From JBEVJK01 sp963791325 (GTDB lineage Bacteria; Pseudomonadota; Alphaproteobacteria; Rhizobiales; Rhizobiaceae), in assembly GCA_963791325.1 (NCBI GenBank), contig CAWBRU010000007.1, positions 1-64,000 on the forward strand: a stretch of DNA of 64,000 nucleotides, read 5' to 3'. Position 1 is the first letter of the stretch. Every line of letters starts with the position of its first letter. Below the pieces are notes generated by a model. The model made no database searches. It worked only from the letters and a program-made list of their open reading frames with translations, and had not been told where the DNA came from. Positions 27,585-35,749 of the stretch are shown here, in pieces. The position numbers and the translations under genes were made by a program.

Positions 27585-28307
27585 GTGACCGCACCCGTGG
27601 CAATCAAGCATCATTTCGACGGCGTCGCATTTCCGGCGGCACGCGTGGTCGAGGGTAGCCGCCAGCCGCTGCATGACTTAAAAAACGCAGTCTGGACGCC
27701 GGGAGGGGCAACCTTCGTCCGCCTCACCACCACCGTCGCCAGCAAAGGCCGCCGCTGGTCGACGACCAGCCCATTGGCATTTTGGCGAACTTTCGCCGTC
27801 GACCTCGATCTCGAGAAAGATACTGACATCGAGGGAATGGTTGGTCGATACGGCGAGCCGTCCGGCATGCTGCGGCCGGGCACGGTCGTCCATACGGCGC
27901 ATTGGCCGACCTTGCGCGCCATCTTGCGGCCGTTGGCCGCCGTCTGGAGCGACAACCCGGCGGATCCGCACGCCATCTCAACCGTCGATCCCGCCCGCCA
28001 TGCGCTCGGCGGTGAATTCGTCCATCAGCTTACGGGACAATTCATGAAGGCCATCACCACCGAGCCCGACGCCGAATCCGGCATCGCGTTCCGCTACGGC
28101 AATCTCGGCGACTTCATGATCGGCTCGGCGCTGGAGCATTGGCGGCAACGCACCCGGATGCGGCGCTGCCAAGTGTGCAGCCACTTTTTCGCTATTATGC
28201 GCAGCACGGCCACCACCTGTTCAGCGACCTGTCACAGCCGTCAATATCTGGCCGAGCGCGCCAACAAAGCCATGACCGAACTCACCCAGAAGAGAACGAG
28301 CCGCTGA
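27585..28307 (+). CDS. CGNR-type zinc-finger protein, ABATE-like
   Basis: 240 residues from GTG 27585, chosen for AAGGAG five bases upstream. The C-terminal 50 residues have the zinc-ribbon pattern RCQVCSHFFAIMRSTATTCSATCHSRQYLAERANK, as in CGNR/ABATE regulators, here with variant spacing. The N-terminal 150 residues would be a ligand-sensing domain. It sits one base before the integrase start and is surely co-expressed, suggesting control of integration or excision. Confidence 0.65.
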   Translation: MTAPVAIKHHFDGVAFPAARVVEGSRQPLHDLKNAVWTPGGATFVRLTTTVASKGRRWSTTSPLAFWRTFAVDLDLEKDTDIEGMVGRYGEPSGMLRPGTVVHTAHWPTLRAILRPLAAVWSDNPADPHAISTVDPARHALGGEFVHQLTGQFMKAITTEPDAESGIAFRYGNLGDFMIGSALEHWRQRTRMRRCQVCSHFFAIMRSTATTCSATCHSRQYLAERANKAMTELTQKRTSR

Positions 28308-28308
28308 G

Positions 28309-29487
28309 ATGGCCGGTGCACGCAAAATCAATGGAGCATGGCAAGCATTCTGGGCGGTGCGCATCGATGGTAAACGCCAGCAGCGCACCAAATTTCCATT
28401 TCTCAAGAAGGCCGAGGCGCTCAGCCATGCACAGCGCATGGAAGACGAACAAGGCCGCCGCGGCATCCTCGATCCGCACGGCTTCACCATGCGCAGCTAT
28501 CTCGCCTTCTGGCTGGAGAACCATCCGAAGCGGGCCAAGATGAGCCCGGCCACCATTGTCGGCTTCAAGCGCCATATCGACAAGGCGAACAGCATCGTCG
28601 GCGACATTCCGCTGACCAAATTCAACGCGTTCCACATCGACCAGATGTGCGCCCAGCTGCGTCTGACCGGCAACCTTTCCCGCCGGCGCAACCCGGACGG
28701 CAGCCGCGATCAGGTGCCAATGCACGAAGCCAGCGTCCACCACGTCTTCAAGGTGCTGAAGAACGCGTTGCGCCAAGCGGTGCGGTGGAACTTGATCCCG
28801 GAGGCACCCACCGCCAAAGCGGCGGTGCCGTCGACGCCAAAGAGCCCGGCCAAGGCGATGTCCAAAGCCGAGCGCGGACGGGTTTTGGAAGCAGCGCGCA
28901 CAGCCAGATATCCGGGGCTCGACGTGATCATCTCGCTGCTCAGCCTCGGCGGCCTGCGCCGCTCGGAGATCCTCGGGCTGACCTGGGACGATGTCGATCT
29001 CGACGCTGGCCGGATGCTGATCCAGCGTGCCGTGATTGAAGACGAGCACAAAAATATCATCATTCGCGAGACGACCAAGACCTCGACCAGCCGCCGCCTC
29101 ATCGACTTGCCGCCGGGACTGCTTGCGCTGCTGCGACAACACCGCGCCTTCGTCTTCGAACAGGCGATGGCATTCGGTGCCGACTATCAGCGTCAACCGT
29201 TCCTGGTCTTTCCCGAGGTTGGTGGCCGCGTCATGCGGCCATCCGCACTGACCAGTAAGCTGCGCAGTCTGATGCGCTCGGCCGGGGTCAAAGGCATCCA
29301 GCCCGTCCATGGGCATCGGCATTCGATGGCCAGCCACATGCTAGCGGCCGGCGTCGATCTCAAGGTTGTCAGTGTCCGGCTCGGCCACTCGTCGACCCGC
29401 ATCACCCACGACCTCTATGTCCATGTCGTCGAGGACGCCGACCGCGAGGCGGCGGAGAAGCTCGAAAAGGCGTTCGGTGGAGAATAG
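28309..29487 (+). CDS. Site-specific tyrosine integrase
   Basis: 392 residues. An N-terminal arm-binding region (AWQAFWAVRIDGKRQQRTKFPF) and a SAM-like core-binding domain (MRSYLAFWLENHPKRAKMSPATIVGFKRH) precede the catalytic domain. Catalytic set: GGLRRSEILGL (Arg), TKTSTSRRLIDLP (Lys strand), HGHRHSMASHML (HxxR/H), LGHSSTRIT (His) and HDLYVHV (Tyr). All residues are present, so this enzyme may be active. The stop lies about 160 bp from the 3' end of tRNA-Arg(TCT), the classic position for an integrase whose attachment site is that tRNA gene. Confidence 0.9.
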   Translation: MAGARKINGAWQAFWAVRIDGKRQQRTKFPFLKKAEALSHAQRMEDEQGRRGILDPHGFTMRSYLAFWLENHPKRAKMSPATIVGFKRHIDKANSIVGDIPLTKFNAFHIDQMCAQLRLTGNLSRRRNPDGSRDQVPMHEASVHHVFKVLKNALRQAVRWNLIPEAPTAKAAVPSTPKSPAKAMSKAERGRVLEAARTARYPGLDVIISLLSLGGLRRSEILGLTWDDVDLDAGRMLIQRAVIEDEHKNIIIRETTKTSTSRRLIDLPPGLLALLRQHRAFVFEQAMAFGADYQRQPFLVFPEVGGRVMRPSALTSKLRSLMRSAGVKGIQPVHGHRHSMASHMLAAGVDLKVVSVRLGHSSTRITHDLYVHVVEDADREAAEKLEKAFGGE

Positions 29488-29649
29488 AAAGACGCCCCGG
29501 TGACGGCCGTTTCTTTACAGCATTCTTACAGCACCTTCTCCTGAAGGCGCTGGAGAATGGCCTGCGTTTGTTCTGGACCGGTTTGCGCGCTAGCGTCAGG
29601 AATGCGCGTTGATTCAACTGTAAAAACAACGCCTTCCGGCGTATGGAAT

Positions 29650-29726
29650 TGGCGATCCCGGCAGGGCTCGAACCTGCGACAGTCGGCTTAGAAGGCCGGT
29701 GCTCTATCCAGCTGAGCTACGGGACC
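29650..29726 (-). tRNA. tRNA-Arg (anticodon TCT)
   Basis: On the minus strand the 77-base cloverleaf begins GGTCCCGTAGCTCAGC, has anticodon TCT in loop CCTTCTAA, a TTCGAGC T-loop, and ends CGGGATCG with CCA encoded. The acceptor pairs GGTCCCG with CGGGATC. Its 3' end faces the integrase, so it is the likely attachment site of the island to its left. Confidence 0.95.
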
Positions 29727-29737
29727 GGCAGGACGCT

Positions 29738-30043
29738 TCAATGCGTCCAGGGGATCTTGCGGTCATAGCGGAAATTGTCGGAGTAGGAAATCTGCCGGCG
29801 CTTGCTCTCCTTCGGCTCCTCGATGCGGAAGGCGATGCCGTGCTTCTCGGCATAGGCCACCGCCTCCTCGCGGGTCGCAAAAGTCAGCCGGATCTGGCTC
29901 TTCATGTCGCCCGACGAGGTGTAGCCCATCAGCGGGTCGATGGTGCGCGGCTTCTCCGGATCGAACTCCAGCACCCAATAGCCGGTCTTCGACTTGCCGG
30001 ATTGCATGGCGGTCTTGGCCGGACTGAAGATGCGCGCGGACAT
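29738..30043 (-). CDS. ETC complex I subunit, NDUFS4/AQDQ-like
   Basis: 101 residues from ATG 30043 (MSARIFSPAKTAMQSGKSKTGYWVLEFDPE). The block PLMGYTSSGDMKSQIRLTFATREEAVAYAEKHG is diagnostic of the accessory 18-kDa (NDUFS4) complex I subunit of mitochondria and alphaproteobacteria, which stabilises the NADH-oxidising N-module. Length is normal for bacteria. It ends 11 bp before tRNA-Arg on the same strand. The other nuo genes are elsewhere. Confidence 0.9.
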   Translation of the reverse strand: MSARIFSPAKTAMQSGKSKTGYWVLEFDPEKPRTIDPLMGYTSSGDMKSQIRLTFATREEAVAYAEKHGIAFRIEEPKESKRRQISYSDNFRYDRKIPWTH

Positions 30044-30193
30044 GGTCGATCCCCATTCGTCCGTCGAAGCCGCAAAACGCCGCTTCGACGGTCCTTGCCC
30101 TTCCAACACGGCGCAGGGCCGGCGTCAATCCCGTCCCAGCCGATGTCGGCAAGGCACAGCGCCGCAACGGTGCCGAGCGGGCAGATGACAGCG

Positions 30194-31060
30194 TCAGCCC
30201 TTGCGGCCCGCGCGGTCGAGCGCCGCGAAATCGTCTGCCGACAGCGCGATCGCGGCGGCGCCGACATTTTCCTCGAGGTGCTTGACCTTCGACGTGCCGG
30301 GGATCGGCAGCATCACCGGGCTGCGCTTCAGCACCCAGGCAAGCGCCACCTGGCTCGGCGCGGCGCGATGCTTGGTGGCGATGGTGTCGAGCAGCGAGCC
30401 GGGCTTGGCGAGCGAGCCGGCCGCGAGCGGATACCACGGAATGAAGCCGATCTCGTTCTTGGCGCAATAGTCGAGCACGCTCTCGCTCTGCCTGTCGACC
30501 AGATTGTAGCGGTTCTGCACGGTGGCGACCGGAAACACCTTCCGGGCGGCCTCGATCTCCTCGACCGACACCTCGCTCAGTCCGGCAAGCCCGATGGTGC
30601 CGTCGTCGATCAGCTTGCGGATGGCGGCGAACTGCTCATCGCGCGGCACCCTGGAGTCGATGCGATGCAGCTGCCACAGTCCGATCTGCTCCACGCCGAG
30701 CTTTTCACAGCTGCGCTTGGCTTCCGCCAGCAGGTAGTCCGGATCACCTTTGGGGGTCCACTGATTGGGTCCTGAGCGCGTCAAACCCGCTTTGGTGGCG
30801 ATGAGCATGCCGCGATATGGGCTGAGCGCCTCGCGGATGAGCTGCTCCGACACATCCGGACCGTAGGAGTTGGCCGTATCGACGAAATCGACGCCGAGCT
30901 CGGGCAGCCGCCGCAAGGTCCTCAGCGCCTCGGCCCGGTCCTCCGGCTCGCCCCAGATGCCGGCGCCGGTGATGCGCATCGCCCCGAAGCCCAGCCGGTT
31001 GACGGTGGTGTTGCCGCCGATGGTGAACGTGCCGGATTGTCCCGCGTCGAGCTTTGCCAT
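30194..31060 (-). CDS. Aldo/keto reductase
   Basis: 288 residues of (beta/alpha)8 AKR. The catalytic tetrad is visible as Asp and Tyr in FVDTANSYGPDVSE, Lys in IATKAGLTR and His in WQLHRIDSR. The NADPH site is in LPIPGTSKVKHLEENVGA. Such enzymes reduce aldehydes and ketones with NADPH in the cytosol; the substrate is unknown. Related proteins are often annotated as oxidoreductases. Divergent from msrB across a 197-bp promoter region. Confidence 0.9.
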   Translation of the reverse strand: MAKLDAGQSGTFTIGGNTTVNRLGFGAMRITGAGIWGEPEDRAEALRTLRRLPELGVDFVDTANSYGPDVSEQLIREALSPYRGMLIATKAGLTRSGPNQWTPKGDPDYLLAEAKRSCEKLGVEQIGLWQLHRIDSRVPRDEQFAAIRKLIDDGTIGLAGLSEVSVEEIEAARKVFPVATVQNRYNLVDRQSESVLDYCAKNEIGFIPWYPLAAGSLAKPGSLLDTIATKHRAAPSQVALAWVLKRSPVMLPIPGTSKVKHLEENVGAAAIALSADDFAALDRAGRKG

Positions 31061-31257
31061 CGCTATCGTCCTTCGCTTGAGGTGTTGCCGCGGCTGAAAG
31101 CAGCGTGCCGCGCCGCCATGCCGACATTTAGGCCACCAAGCCGCCGCACCAAGCCCTGAATGCGGTGCTGCGGCCTCTTCTGTTGGACGCCGGCGATGCC
31201 TATGTTCATCGCCGACACCTCCGGCAAGGCCGGAGGGCCATCTGACCGGAGGCCCCC

Positions 31258-31656
31258 ATGCATCAATTTCCCGTGACGCGCAGCGAGAACGAATGGCGCG
31301 AGAGGCTGACGCCCGAGCAATACCGGGTGATGCGCAGCCACGGCACCGAGCCGCCGGGCAGCTGTGCGCTGCTTGCCGAAAAGCGGCCCGGCCGGTTTCT
31401 GTGCGTCGGCTGCGATCAGCCGGTATTCGAGGGCAAGGTCAAGTTCGAAAGCGGCACCGGCTGGCCGAGCTTCAACGAGCCTGTGCCGGGGTCGGTCGAG
31501 ACCTCGCGCGATTCCAGCTACGGCATGGTGCGCACCGAGGTCCATTGCGCCACGTGCGGCAGCCATCTCGGCCACGTCTTCGAAGACGGGCCGCCGCCGA
31601 CCGGGCTGCGCTACTGCATCAACGGCGTGGCGCTGCGCTTCGAACCGGCCAGCTGA
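31258..31656 (+). CDS. msrB: Peptide-methionine (R)-S-oxide reductase
   Basis: 132 residues, complete MsrB. Two zinc-binding pairs, CVGC and CATC, are present. The substrate region is ESGTGWPSF and the catalytic Cys is in LRYCINGVALRF. It repairs the R epimer of oxidised methionine using thioredoxin. Start at ATG 31258. Its neighbour AKR and the Hsp20/Lon pair to the right make this a small stress-repair district. Confidence 0.95.
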   Translation: MHQFPVTRSENEWRERLTPEQYRVMRSHGTEPPGSCALLAEKRPGRFLCVGCDQPVFEGKVKFESGTGWPSFNEPVPGSVETSRDSSYGMVRTEVHCATCGSHLGHVFEDGPPPTGLRYCINGVALRFEPAS

Positions 31657-31694
31657 CGGCGGCAGGCGGCGTTCGCGCCGGCACCGCCCCGAAA

Positions 31695-31985
31695 TCAGCG
31701 CGGGGCGGCCTTGCCGGGTGCGGCCTGGCCGATGTCGAAGGCCTCGTCCCACGCCGCGTCCCAGTCGACCCCGTCGAGACGCACGCAAAGCGGCAAACCC
31801 CGGCTCTTGGCCTCCTTTTGGGCACGGATCAGGGTTTCTTTCGGCGGGGCGCCGTCGATGTCCCAATACTCCTCCGCGCCGCCTGTCGGGCGCATGTCGG
31901 CCCGGGCGGCGACCCCATCGCCGTCCCGGCCGATCGTCACCTCGATGCGATGTTCTCCGGAGTCCTCGCAGCGACGGAATTTCAT
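31695..31985 (-). CDS. Hypothetical protein
   Basis: 96 residues, soluble, acidic. It begins MKFRRCEDSGEHRIEV and contains two Trp/Asp-rich stretches (EEYWDIDGAPP, DGVDWDAAWDEAFDIG). No signal peptide or recognised family. GAGAGGAG upstream gives a good ribosome site, which supports coding. Confidence 0.6.
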   Translation of the reverse strand: MKFRRCEDSGEHRIEVTIGRDGDGVAARADMRPTGGAEEYWDIDGAPPKETLIRAQKEAKSRGLPLCVRLDGVDWDAAWDEAFDIGQAAPGKAAPR

Positions 31986-32114
31986 GGAAGTGCTCCTCTC
32001 GGGTGAGCGCGCCTGGGTGCGGCAGGCGAGCCGCGGCCCGGCTGCCGCTCAACGCCCGATCGCTTCGTTCCGCCGGTGCGCCCTTCGGCGGCTGCCTCTG
32101 CACATATCATCGCC

Positions 32115-32558
32115 TCAGCGGTCGAGATAGCGGGCCTTCAGGTCGCGCGTGCGCCCGATGGTGTACTCGTACTGACAGCTCAGCACCGCCAGGCTGCGCC
32201 CGGACCCGCCCCAATATTCGAAGCTGCGCGCCTCGTTGCAATCGAGGTCCTTGAACGCCGCCCAGGCTTTCTGCGCCGCGGTCAGGTCGCTCTTCCAGGC
32301 CGCGCGTTGCGCCGCCGTCAGTCCCGCCTCGGATGCCGCGCTCTCATCGATCGACGCGAGCACCGCCTTCCAGACCTGGTTGAGCGCCAGGTCGGCCGCC
32401 TCGAACGCCTTCGCCGCACAGTCGTAGAGGCCGGCATCGGAGGAGGCGTCGCAGCCCTTGGGCAGCGCCTCCCCGAGCGCCTGCGAGGGGATGGCCCAGT
32501 CGGTCGCCGAAGCGATGCCAGGCACGAGCGAAAGGAGCATGACGACAACGGCGCGCAT
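32115..32558 (-). CDS. Secreted LprI/DUF1311-domain protein
   Basis: 147 residues with a signal peptide (cleavage near GIASA, residue 18). The mature sequence has the DUF1311 layout: C...DAGLYDCAAKAFEAADLALNQVWK, a run TAAQRAAWKSDLTAAQKAWAAFKDLDCNEA, and a last Cys in LSCQYEYTIGRTRDL. Four cysteines are likely paired. The family includes the LprI lysozyme inhibitor and many periplasmic proteins of unknown role. Divergent from the Hsp20 gene. Confidence 0.8.
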   Translation of the reverse strand: MRAVVVMLLSLVPGIASATDWAIPSQALGEALPKGCDASSDAGLYDCAAKAFEAADLALNQVWKAVLASIDESAASEAGLTAAQRAAWKSDLTAAQKAWAAFKDLDCNEARSFEYWGGSGRSLAVLSCQYEYTIGRTRDLKARYLDR

Positions 32559-32806
32559 CGGCTCTGGCTCTTTCTCCTCCCCCCGGCCGGCGGATAAGCT
32601 TGCGCCCGCGCGGCGGAAGCGTATGACCGGCAGAAGCTACAGGCACCCGCGCCGAACCGGAAGCCTTACCCGGTACGGATTGATCTCGCCCTCTCCCTTC
32701 ACGCGCCGCCGCTCATTTACCTTGCGCTGCAAAGCCCCCATATTCGGCAGGGCCGCGCTCGGGCGTGGCGATGAGCTCACCTTGCTTTGAGGACGCGCGT
32801 GGCACG

Positions 32807-33211
32807 ATGAACAACCGCGAAAACCTGAACTGGATGCTGGCCGAATCGATCGAAGCGCTGGCGCGCGCCGAGCGGCTGCACCGGCAGTTCTTCCAGCTCA
32901 ATCGCCCGGTCGACCAGGCGCGGCCGGCCTGGGAGCCGCCGGTCGATGTCATCGAGACCGAGCGCGAGGTGCTGGTCTTCGTGGCCTTGCCCGGCGTCGA
33001 TCCCGACGAGGTCGAATCGGTGATCGAGGACAACGCCTTGCGGGTGAGCGGCCGGCGGGCGCTGCCCAAGGAGCTGCGCACCGCCCATATCCACCGGCTG
33101 GAGCTGCCGCAAGGCAGGTTCGACCGGCGCATTGCCCTCCCTGCCGGCAGGTACTCGATCCGCCGGTTTGCTGCGAATGGCTGCCTGGTGTTCAGCCTGG
33201 CCAAGGCATGA
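32807..33211 (+). CDS. Small heat-shock protein Hsp20
   Basis: 134 residues from ATG 32807; in-frame starts at 32765 and 32771 lack better ribosome sites. The alpha-crystallin domain spans about 40-134: PPVDVIETEREVLVFVALPGVDPDEVESVIEDNALRVSGRR ... LPQGRFDRRIALPAG. It ends right after the last strand (LVFSLAKA), so the usual IxI-bearing C-terminal tail is missing. An ATP-independent holdase in the cytosol. Its stop is followed 11 bases later by the lon start, one operon pairing a holdase with a protease. Confidence 0.9.
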   Translation: MNNRENLNWMLAESIEALARAERLHRQFFQLNRPVDQARPAWEPPVDVIETEREVLVFVALPGVDPDEVESVIEDNALRVSGRRALPKELRTAHIHRLELPQGRFDRRIALPAGRYSIRRFAANGCLVFSLAKA

Positions 33212-33222
33212 GGAGCCCAAGC

Positions 33223-35652
33223 ATGTCATCCCTGCTCGACCAGACCGAAGCGCAGCCGCCCGCCAATCCTTCCGCCCCCCAGCCGGCGGCGCCGGCCGGC
33301 GGCGTCCAGCTGCCCGCGGATGCGACTATCCTGCTGCCGGTGCGCAGCATCGTACTTTACCCCGGCATCGTCGCGCCGATCACGCTGAGCCGGCCCAAAT
33401 CGATCGCCGCTGCGCAGCAGGCGGTGCGCGAGGAGCGGCAGGTCGGCGTCGTCTTGCAGCGCAACGCCGAGGCCGCCGATCCCGGCGCCGAGGATTTTTA
33501 CCGCATCGGCACGCTGGCCAATATCGTGCGCTACATCACCACCCCCGACGGCACCCACCATGTCGTCTGCCAGGGCGTCCAGCGCTTCCGTATCCTCGAC
33601 TTTCTGCCGGGCACCCCGTTCCCGGTGGCGCGCATCGCCACCATCCCCGAACCCGACGCCGGCACCCCCGAGATGGAGGCCCGCTTCCTCAACCTGCAGC
33701 GTCAGGCGCTCGAAGCCGTCCAGCTCCTGCCGCAGGCGCCGCAGGAGCTGGTGATGGCGATCCAGAACGCCCCGCCCGCCCAGCTCGCCGACTTGGCCGC
33801 CGCCTATATGGACATCAAGCCCGAGCAGAAGCAGGAGATCCTGGAGACGATCGATCTCGCCGCACGGATGGACAAGGTGTCGCGCATCCTGGCTGAGCGC
33901 ATCGAGGTGCTGCGCCTGTCCCAGGAGATCGGCCAGCAGACGCGGGTGGCGCTCGACGAGCGCCAGCGGCAGGCGCTGCTGCGCGAGCAGATGGCCACCA
34001 TCCAACGCCAGCTCGGCGAGTCCGACGGCAGGGCCGAAGAGGTGAAGGAGCTGACCGCGGCAATCGCCAAGGCCGCCATGCCGAGCGACGTCGAAGCGCA
34101 GGCGCAAAGAGAGCTGCGGCGCTACGAGCGCATGCCGGAAGCAAGCCCCGAGGGCGGCATGATCCGCAGCTATCTCGACTGGCTGACCGAGCTGCCCTGG
34201 GCGCTGCCCGACGAGAAGCCGATCGACATCGCCGAGGCGCGCGCGATCCTCGATGCCGACCACTACGGTCTGCACAAGGTCAAGAGCCGGATCATCGAAT
34301 ACCTTGCCGTGCGCAAGCTCGCGCCGCAGGGCAAGGCGCCGATCCTCTGCTTCGTCGGCCCGCCGGGTGTCGGCAAGACCTCGCTCGGCCAGTCGATCGC
34401 GCGGGCGATGGGCCGCCCCTTCGTGCGCGTCAGCCTCGGCGGCGTCCATGACGAAGCCGAGATCCGCGGGCACCGCCGCACCTATATCGGCGCCCTGCCC
34501 GGCAACATCATCCAAGGCATACGCCGGGCTGGCGCCCGCAACTGCGTGATGATGCTCGATGAGATCGACAAGATGGGCCGCGGCATCCAAGGCGATCCTT
34601 CGGCGGCGATGCTCGAGGTCCTCGATCCCGAGCAGAATGGGACCTTCCGCGACAACTATCTGGGTGTGCCGTTCGACCTGTCGCGCGTCGTCTTCATCAC
34701 CACCGCCAATCTGCTGGACACCATCCCCGGGCCGCTGCGCGACCGCATGGAGATCATCAGCCTGCCGGGCTACACCGAAGACGAGAAGCTGGAGATCGCC
34801 AAGCGGTATCTCTTGGAGCGTCAGCTCAAGGCCAACGGGCTCTCCGCCGGCCAGGCCGATATCGACGACGCGACGCTGGCCACGATCATCCGCGGCTATA
34901 CGCGCGAAGCCGGCGTCCGCGGCCTCGAGCGCGAAATCGGCCGGGTGCTGCGCAACGTGGCGGTGCGGATCGCGGAAAACACGGCGTCGTCGGTGACGGT
35001 CGGCATCGCCGACCTCGACGCCATTCTCGGTCCGCCCCGCTTCGAGAACGAGGTCGGCATGCGCACCAGCGTGCCGGGCGTGGCCACCGGCCTGGCCTGG
35101 ACCCCGGTCGGCGGCGAGATCCTGTTCGTCGAGGCGACGCGGACGCCCGGCCGCGGCAGCCTGATCCTCACGGGCCAGCTCGGTGACGTCATGCGCGAGA
35201 GTGCGCAGGCCGCGCTCAGCCTTGTCAAGACGCAAGCCGAGAGCCTCGGCATCGATCCGGCGCTGTTCGAGAAGAGCGATATCCACGTCCATGTGCCGGC
35301 CGGGGCGACGCCCAAGGATGGACCGAGCGCGGGTGTGGCGATGTTCACGGCGCTGGTCTCGCTGCTGACCAACCGCACGGTGCGCAGCGATACCGCCATG
35401 ACCGGCGAGGTGTCGCTGCGCGGCCTCGTGCTGCCGGTCGGCGGCATCAAGGAGAAGGTGGTCGCGGCTTCTGCCGCGGGCCTCGGGCGCGTGCTGTTGC
35501 CGGCCCGCAACCGCCGCGACTACGAGGACATCCCCCAGGCTGCGCGCGACCGGCTCGAATTCGTCTGGGTCGAGCGGGTCGACGAGGCCATCGCCGCGGC
35601 GCTGGAGGCGAAGGCCGAGGCAGCACCGGCCGGGGAAGACGTAGTTCGCTAG
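33223..35652 (+). CDS. lon: ATP-dependent Lon protease
   Basis: 809 residues from ATG 33223 (AGGAG seven bases upstream; an alternative ATG at 33208 overlaps the hsp20 stop). Domains: a Pro/Ala-rich leader of about 35 residues, LON substrate domain (LLPVRSIVLYPGIVAPITL) to about 230, coiled middle, AAA+ with Walker A GPPGVGKTSL near 390, Walker B MMLDEIDKM, then the Ser-Lys protease with Ser in PKDGPSAG and Lys in GGIKEKVVAA. It degrades damaged and regulatory proteins. Probably an extra Lon paralogue linked to Hsp20 rather than the clpX-linked housekeeping one; that is inference from context. Confidence 0.95.
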   Translation: MSSLLDQTEAQPPANPSAPQPAAPAGGVQLPADATILLPVRSIVLYPGIVAPITLSRPKSIAAAQQAVREERQVGVVLQRNAEAADPGAEDFYRIGTLANIVRYITTPDGTHHVVCQGVQRFRILDFLPGTPFPVARIATIPEPDAGTPEMEARFLNLQRQALEAVQLLPQAPQELVMAIQNAPPAQLADLAAAYMDIKPEQKQEILETIDLAARMDKVSRILAERIEVLRLSQEIGQQTRVALDERQRQALLREQMATIQRQLGESDGRAEEVKELTAAIAKAAMPSDVEAQAQRELRRYERMPEASPEGGMIRSYLDWLTELPWALPDEKPIDIAEARAILDADHYGLHKVKSRIIEYLAVRKLAPQGKAPILCFVGPPGVGKTSLGQSIARAMGRPFVRVSLGGVHDEAEIRGHRRTYIGALPGNIIQGIRRAGARNCVMMLDEIDKMGRGIQGDPSAAMLEVLDPEQNGTFRDNYLGVPFDLSRVVFITTANLLDTIPGPLRDRMEIISLPGYTEDEKLEIAKRYLLERQLKANGLSAGQADIDDATLATIIRGYTREAGVRGLEREIGRVLRNVAVRIAENTASSVTVGIADLDAILGPPRFENEVGMRTSVPGVATGLAWTPVGGEILFVEATRTPGRGSLILTGQLGDVMRESAQAALSLVKTQAESLGIDPALFEKSDIHVHVPAGATPKDGPSAGVAMFTALVSLLTNRTVRSDTAMTGEVSLRGLVLPVGGIKEKVVAASAAGLGRVLLPARNRRDYEDIPQAARDRLEFVWVERVDEAIAAALEAKAEAAPAGEDVVR

Positions 35653-35749
35653 AACGGATCACTGCTTCTTTGACTCGGTGCTCCGCTCTAAGTCTTTGTT
35701 TTTCCGCAATTCCGCACGGAAGACCGTTGCCACTTTTGCTGGAGTTGCT

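Noticed and set aside
33226..35292. A 688-codon minus-strand frame opposite lon
   Set aside because: Long antisense frames are expected in GC-rich genes; the plus strand encodes all Lon motifs.
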